Shown: one piece after another, positions 61,328 through 64,000 of the stretch | Layout of the letters: each line of letters begins with the position of its first letter | Position numbering within the stretch: the stretch's first letter is position 1 | Assembly (NCBI RefSeq): GCF_001429505.1 | Contig: NZ_LMJW01000019.1 | Span: 30,364-94,363 of the forward strand | Length of the DNA: 64,000 nt | Direction: 5' to 3' | Source: Allobosea sp. Root483D1 | GTDB lineage: Bacteria > Pseudomonadota > Alphaproteobacteria > Rhizobiales > Beijerinckiaceae | Position numbers and translations under genes: made by a program | The notes under the pieces: generated by a model | The model's input: only the letters and a program-made list of their open reading frames with translations | What the model was told of the DNA's origin: nothing | Database searches by the model: none

Positions 61328-61588
61328 CTATTTCGCTGCCCAGAAGCCGAACACGACGCCGACTGCCGCTGCCCAACCGAGGGCGCGCAACGGTCGTTCA
61401 CGGACCTCCTCAATGATCAACCGCTGCAGCTCGCTCACGCGGTCTGCCGCAGCATCGGCCATCACATGTGTATCGACCCCGTAGTCCTTCAGCCGGTCAG
61501 AGGCTGCCTCAGCGGAAGATTGACTGGACGCGGTTCCGCCGCGGCCTTCGTCGGCGGCTTCAGACATCGTCTTGAATCCGTTCTCCAT
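61328..61588 (-). CDS. DUF883 (ElaB/YqjD-like) membrane-anchored protein
   Basis: This 86-residue protein is helical and charged, with a C-terminal anchor RERPLRALGWAAAVGVVFGF typical of DUF883. E. coli YqjD and ElaB tether ribosomes to the membrane in stationary phase. ATG 61588 lies 61 bases behind a perfect EcfG promoter. It is followed directly by YqjE. Confidence 0.85.
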   Translation of the reverse strand: MENGFKTMSEAADEGRGGTASSQSSAEAASDRLKDYGVDTHVMADAAADRVSELQRLIIEEVRERPLRALGWAAAVGVVFGFWAAK

Positions 61589-61648
61589 GGATGATCCCCT
61601 ATTGCTTAACTGGGGCGATGCCGAGCGCCGCATCACCGATGGGGATCA

Positions 61649-61673
61649 AACGGAAACGAGGGGCAGCTGTTCC
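61649..61673 (-). promoter_or_regulatory. EcfG-type promoter of the YqjD/YqjE pair
   Basis: Minus strand: GGAAC (61673-61669), 16 bases, CGTT (61652-61649): perfect consensus, 61 bases before ATG 61588. Confidence 0.85.
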
Positions 61674-61771
61674 ACTCCCCGATATTTATCGCGCTTGCCA
61701 TGGCCAAAGACAAACTTGCCCTGCTGGCCTGCAGCCTATTGCTCGGTTGCCGGCGCTCCTGAAGTGGTCGC

Positions 61772-61804
61772 GAAAAGAAAAGCCCCGCGGCGGTGCCAGC
61801 GGGG
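61772..61804 (-). terminator. intrinsic terminator of the lysis cassette
   Basis: Minus strand: GCCCCGC pairs with GCGGGGC across a 10-base loop, followed by TTTTCTTTTC. It lies about 58 bases beyond the last gene of the cassette. Confidence 0.85.
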
Positions 61805-61861
61805 CGAGTTGGCTTGGTCACTGGAGATCGGTTAACGCCCTTTCAGCCGGCCGGTTCCGCA

Positions 61862-62449
61862 TCAGGGCGGGCGCCGCTCGGTGCGGAGTCGGTCGATCTC
61901 GCGCTGCATCTGCTGGAGCGCGTCGCGCAGGCTGAACGTGTCCCCAAACTTCTTGTTCTGGTCGTCGATCTGGCGCTGGAGATTGACGACCGAGGCATCG
62001 AAGCCGCGCCAGCGCTCGGTGTGCTCGCCGCGCGGCACCGTCACCGCCTCCAGCGCCTTCAGGTCGGCGTTGACGCGCTCCATCTCCGATCGCGTCCGGC
62101 CACTACGGCCATCGAGCTCGCGGATCGAGACGAAGCGTTCGCCTAGCGTCCCGACGGTCTTGGCCATCTCGACCATTGCCATCTTGAGATCTGTCTGGTT
62201 TTCGCGGATCGGAGCGTATGCGAGGGCGCCGACCGCGGTGATGACGGCGAGGCCAAAGAGGCCGATCGAGATCAGCAGCGGATACTGAGGCCGCGACCGC
62301 TCCTCAATCTTCGACGCGAGGCTGGCGAAAAGCGTTTCGACCTTGGACGAGAGCGCCGAGACGCTTTCTGACATACTCCGCTGGCCGCTCTCCAGCCCAT
62401 AGACGCGCTGCTGGAGCGCGCCGATGTTGACGGTCGCCTCATCGGACAT
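61862..62449 (-). CDS. membrane-anchored coiled-coil protein of the lysis cassette
   Basis: This 195-residue protein has one membrane helix (PLLISIGLFGLAVITAVGAL, about residues 54-75) between an N-terminal coiled-coil-like segment (RVYGLESGQRSMSESVSALS) and a long C-terminal coiled coil with KKFGDTFSLRDALQQMQREI. It could act as a spanin-like or structural factor. It stands downstream of the holin on the same strand; the two are about 29 bases apart. Confidence 0.6.
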   Translation of the reverse strand: MSDEATVNIGALQQRVYGLESGQRSMSESVSALSSKVETLFASLASKIEERSRPQYPLLISIGLFGLAVITAVGALAYAPIRENQTDLKMAMVEMAKTVGTLGERFVSIRELDGRSGRTRSEMERVNADLKALEAVTVPRGEHTERWRGFDASVVNLQRQIDDQNKKFGDTFSLRDALQQMQREIDRLRTERRPP

Positions 62450-62477
62450 CAGCACGTTCTTTCTCAGGCATGGGCCA

Positions 62478-62741
62478 TCACCGGGCCGTGACAGACGGAT
62501 CGTCGACCTTGGCCCCGATCTCCGGTGTGGTGACGATGGTCGCGACCTCCGGCAGAGCCGCGGCGGATGCGACCAGGCCCGCCTTGCGGCGAACCCACAG
62601 GCCCCACGCCGTCGGGATTGCCCACATGACGAAGGCGACAAGAACCGTCGCGCCCTGCTCGTCGTTGAGCCCCTTGGCAGCAAGCGCGGCAGCGCCGGAT
62701 TGCACGAGGGTGCGGAGAAAGCTGAGGATCTGCTCGTTCAT
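62478..62741 (-). CDS. Pam3-gp28-type phage holin
   Basis: This 87-residue protein starts MNEQILSFLRTLVQSGAAAL and has a second helix VLVAFVMWAIPTAWGLWVRR. That is the two-helix Pam3-gp28 holin pattern, followed by a hydrophilic tail. Holins form the membrane hole that releases the endolysin. AAGGAG precedes ATG 62741. It follows the endolysin on the same strand after a gap of about 280 bases. Confidence 0.8.
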   Translation of the reverse strand: MNEQILSFLRTLVQSGAAALAAKGLNDEQGATVLVAFVMWAIPTAWGLWVRRKAGLVASAAALPEVATIVTTPEIGAKVDDPSVTAR

Positions 62742-62924
62742 GATTTGCTCCTTGAGATTACGTAGGGGAAATCGCCGGTTTGAACAGGACGATAGGTTGC
62801 GAAGATCGTCTCCCGCGGTACTGTTGAAGCGTTCGAAACATCCCAGCTTCGAACCGCTGCCGGTCACAGCTTCCTCCCAGTCGAACGTGACCGGCAGCAC
62901 CTGTTTCGTGAGCGAGGTGCGTCC

Positions 62925-63023
62925 ATGTTGAGGAAGATGACTTCCAATGAGGCGCAGGGCGTATGGCTGCGTGCAGCGATCGTGGTAGTGATCGGGACGG
63001 TTCTCGCGCTGCCGCTTATCTAA
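62925..63023 (+). CDS. 32-residue membrane micro-ORF, antisense to the lysis genes
   Basis: MLRKMTSNEAQGVWLRAAIV has one membrane helix (AAIVVVIGTVLALPLI). GAGG precedes the ATG, and its TAA abuts the endolysin stop on the other strand. It may be a small membrane toxin, antiholin-like peptide or chance. Confidence 0.4.
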   Translation: MLRKMTSNEAQGVWLRAAIVVVIGTVLALPLI

Positions 63024-63761
63024 TTAAGCGGCGAGTGAAGCCGAGACGCCGGCGCGCAGCAGGTCACCGCAGGCCTTGGCGCCCTTCACCGAAGGGGCGA
63101 AGGCAAGCCGGGTGAAATCCCACTTGCCGCGCTGCTTGATGCCGAGATTGGCCTGCACCTCGGCATGCGAGAGCACGGTCCTGGGCGTGACCGGAATCCC
63201 GTAGCGCCGGCAGAGATCAGCGACGACACGCACCAAACGCTCCCACTGCACGGCCGTCATCGGCGCCTTGCCGGGATCGAAGGGCTGCTCCTTCGCTCCC
63301 GCCATGCAGCAGAGCGAGACGCCGATCGAGCCGGTGTTGCAGTTCAGTGTGTGGCTGGCCCGCTTGCCGGTGCCGCCGATGCCGTTGGCCGAGATCGGGC
63401 TGTCGCCGCGGACCAGGCCGCCCTGCCCTTCGATCAGGATGTGATAGTGCGAGCGATCGAGGTCGGAGGCGCGGTGCTGTCCGGCAGTCCAGTGACAGAT
63501 GACGCGCTCGAGGCGACCGGCCGGCATCCACTGCGCGGGGACGATGTCGCCGGGTTCAGGGATCGCAGGCGCCGGTTTGGCGGCGGCCAGTGCCTCATGC
63601 AGCCTGGCGATCGTCAGCGGGCCGGCATGGCCATCGACCTTCAGGTCGTGCCGCTTCTGGAAATCCTTGATCGCCTCGCGCGTCTTCGGCCCGATGTTGC
63701 CGTCGACGGCCACCGAATAGCCGAGCGCAACCAGCGCGGCTTGCACCTCGTTGGGGATCAT
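63024..63761 (-). CDS. phage-type endolysin, N-acetylmuramoyl-L-alanine amidase
   Basis: This 245-residue protein has an N-terminal PG_binding_1 domain (about 1-60; ALGYSVAVDGNIGPKTREAI) and a C-terminal amidase domain: RLERVICHWTAGQH (zinc His), SHTLNCNTGSIGVSLCCMAG and VLSHAEVQ (second His). It cleaves the bond between N-acetylmuramic acid and the stem peptide. CGGAG precedes ATG 63761. Downstream are a holin and a membrane coiled-coil protein, a typical lysis set. Confidence 0.92.
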   Translation of the reverse strand: MIPNEVQAALVALGYSVAVDGNIGPKTREAIKDFQKRHDLKVDGHAGPLTIARLHEALAAAKPAPAIPEPGDIVPAQWMPAGRLERVICHWTAGQHRASDLDRSHYHILIEGQGGLVRGDSPISANGIGGTGKRASHTLNCNTGSIGVSLCCMAGAKEQPFDPGKAPMTAVQWERLVRVVADLCRRYGIPVTPRTVLSHAEVQANLGIKQRGKWDFTRLAFAPSVKGAKACGDLLRAGVSASLAA

Positions 63762-63778
63762 CTGATGCTCCGGGCGTG

Positions 63779-63799
63779 AAAAAGCCGCCCGATGGCGGC
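63779..63799 (-). terminator. minus-strand terminator just before the endolysin
   Basis: Minus strand: GCCGCC-ATCG-GGCGGC followed by TTTTT. It ends 18 bases before the endolysin ATG, so it either blocks upstream read-through or acts in the leader as a switch for antitermination. No minus-strand gene lies upstream within the window. Confidence 0.7.
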
Positions 63800-63931
63800 G
63801 GGAAACGGCACACAAAAATCTGCGCGAAGGCAACTTCTGAGCGGCAAGATCGCAGCAATGACGGCCCGCGAAATGACACGGCACCAATTACCGTCTAAGC
63901 CCGCGCTCTCCCGCCGCTCGCGCCCCAGCCG

Positions 63932-64000
63932 ATGCTATTCAACTCCTTCGCCTTCCTGCTCGGCTTCCTGCCGCTCGCGCTCGCTCTGCACTGGCTGGTC
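63932..64000 (+). CDS. start of an MBOAT/AlgI-like O-acyltransferase (cut by window end)
   Basis: The first 23 residues, MLFNSFAFLLGFLPLALALH, match the first membrane helix of the MBOAT family (AlgI-like alginate O-acetyltransferases). The rest lies beyond the window. It faces away from the endolysin. Confidence 0.75.
   Translation, partial: MLFNSFAFLLGFLPLALALHWLV

Noticed and set aside
39908..63931. Right attachment site matching the radC junction
   Set aside because: I compared the sequence around the lysis cassette and the 52.4 kb change of content with the left boundary and found no convincing direct repeat.
1..64000. CRISPR array or rRNA operon
   Set aside because: No series of equal repeats with spacers and no rRNA-like sequence anywhere in the window.

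Overview
The window is GC-rich bacterial DNA with an alphaproteobacterial, Hyphomicrobiales-like character; Bosea or a close relative is my best guess, not a proven one. Support comes from the direct-repeat LexA boxes (GTTC-N7-GTTC), EcfG-type stress promoters (GGAAC-N16-CGTT), DUF1236, DUF1127 and DUF4167-like small proteins, a divergent phosphoenolpyruvate carboxylase, and intergenic palindromes of the kind common in this order. There are no rRNA genes and no CRISPR array. One tRNA-Leu(UAA) lies at 14057-14143.

Positions 1-39470 read mostly as chromosome. In order they hold: an AraC regulator facing a glutathione S-transferase; a VOC protein; thiamin salvage (tenA, a TPP riboswitch, a ThiX-like permease and a ThiY-like binding protein without an ATPase); a fosmidomycin-resistance-type MFS pump; an acid phosphatase/DUF1254 pair with a divergent AraC regulator; a lower-GC cyclase-TPR plus PAP2 pair; tRNA-Leu; an AMP-binding synthetase; small secreted proteins; PEP carboxylase; a pentapeptide-repeat protein; a SleB-type hydrolase; an AAA ATPase; an AT-rich membrane gene; a serine hydrolase; a DMT exporter; xanthine phosphoribosyltransferase; a soluble PAS-PAS chemoreceptor; a CinA-type protein; and a siderophore cassette (TonB receptor, RhtX-like permease, FhuF, then an FkbM methyltransferase). 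Palindromic repeats fill several gaps.

At 39908 the DNA-repair gene radC stops abruptly in mid-family, and a mobile-element region begins. To about 52.4 kb it carries a RepA-like ATPase, an iteron-like repeat cluster, a frameshifted tyrosine integrase, a secreted caspase-like protein, an FRG-domain protein, a decayed HerA-type ATPase, a Lar-like zinc ribbon, an alarmone-hydrolase-like HD protein, an SRAP protein and many phage-type small genes. Three near-identical promoters, each with a LexA box over the -10, drive minus-strand genes of this element, so it is wired to the SOS response. Many of its genes carry frameshifts, nonsense codons or are partial duplicates, so it appears to be decaying.

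From about 52.6 to 61.7 kb the content changes to stress functions: a second DUF1254 protein, a LigC/LigD-type ATP-dependent DNA ligase, a DUF892 protein, a membrane protein, a zinc alcohol dehydrogenase, a manganese-catalase relic and a YqjD/YqjE pair. At least four EcfG-type promoters sit exactly where these transcripts would start, which suggests one general-stress regulon. From 61.8 to 63.8 kb there is a phage-type lysis cassette (amidase endolysin, Pam3-gp28-type holin, membrane coiled-coil protein) with its own terminator. The window ends in the first codons of an MBOAT/AlgI-like gene.
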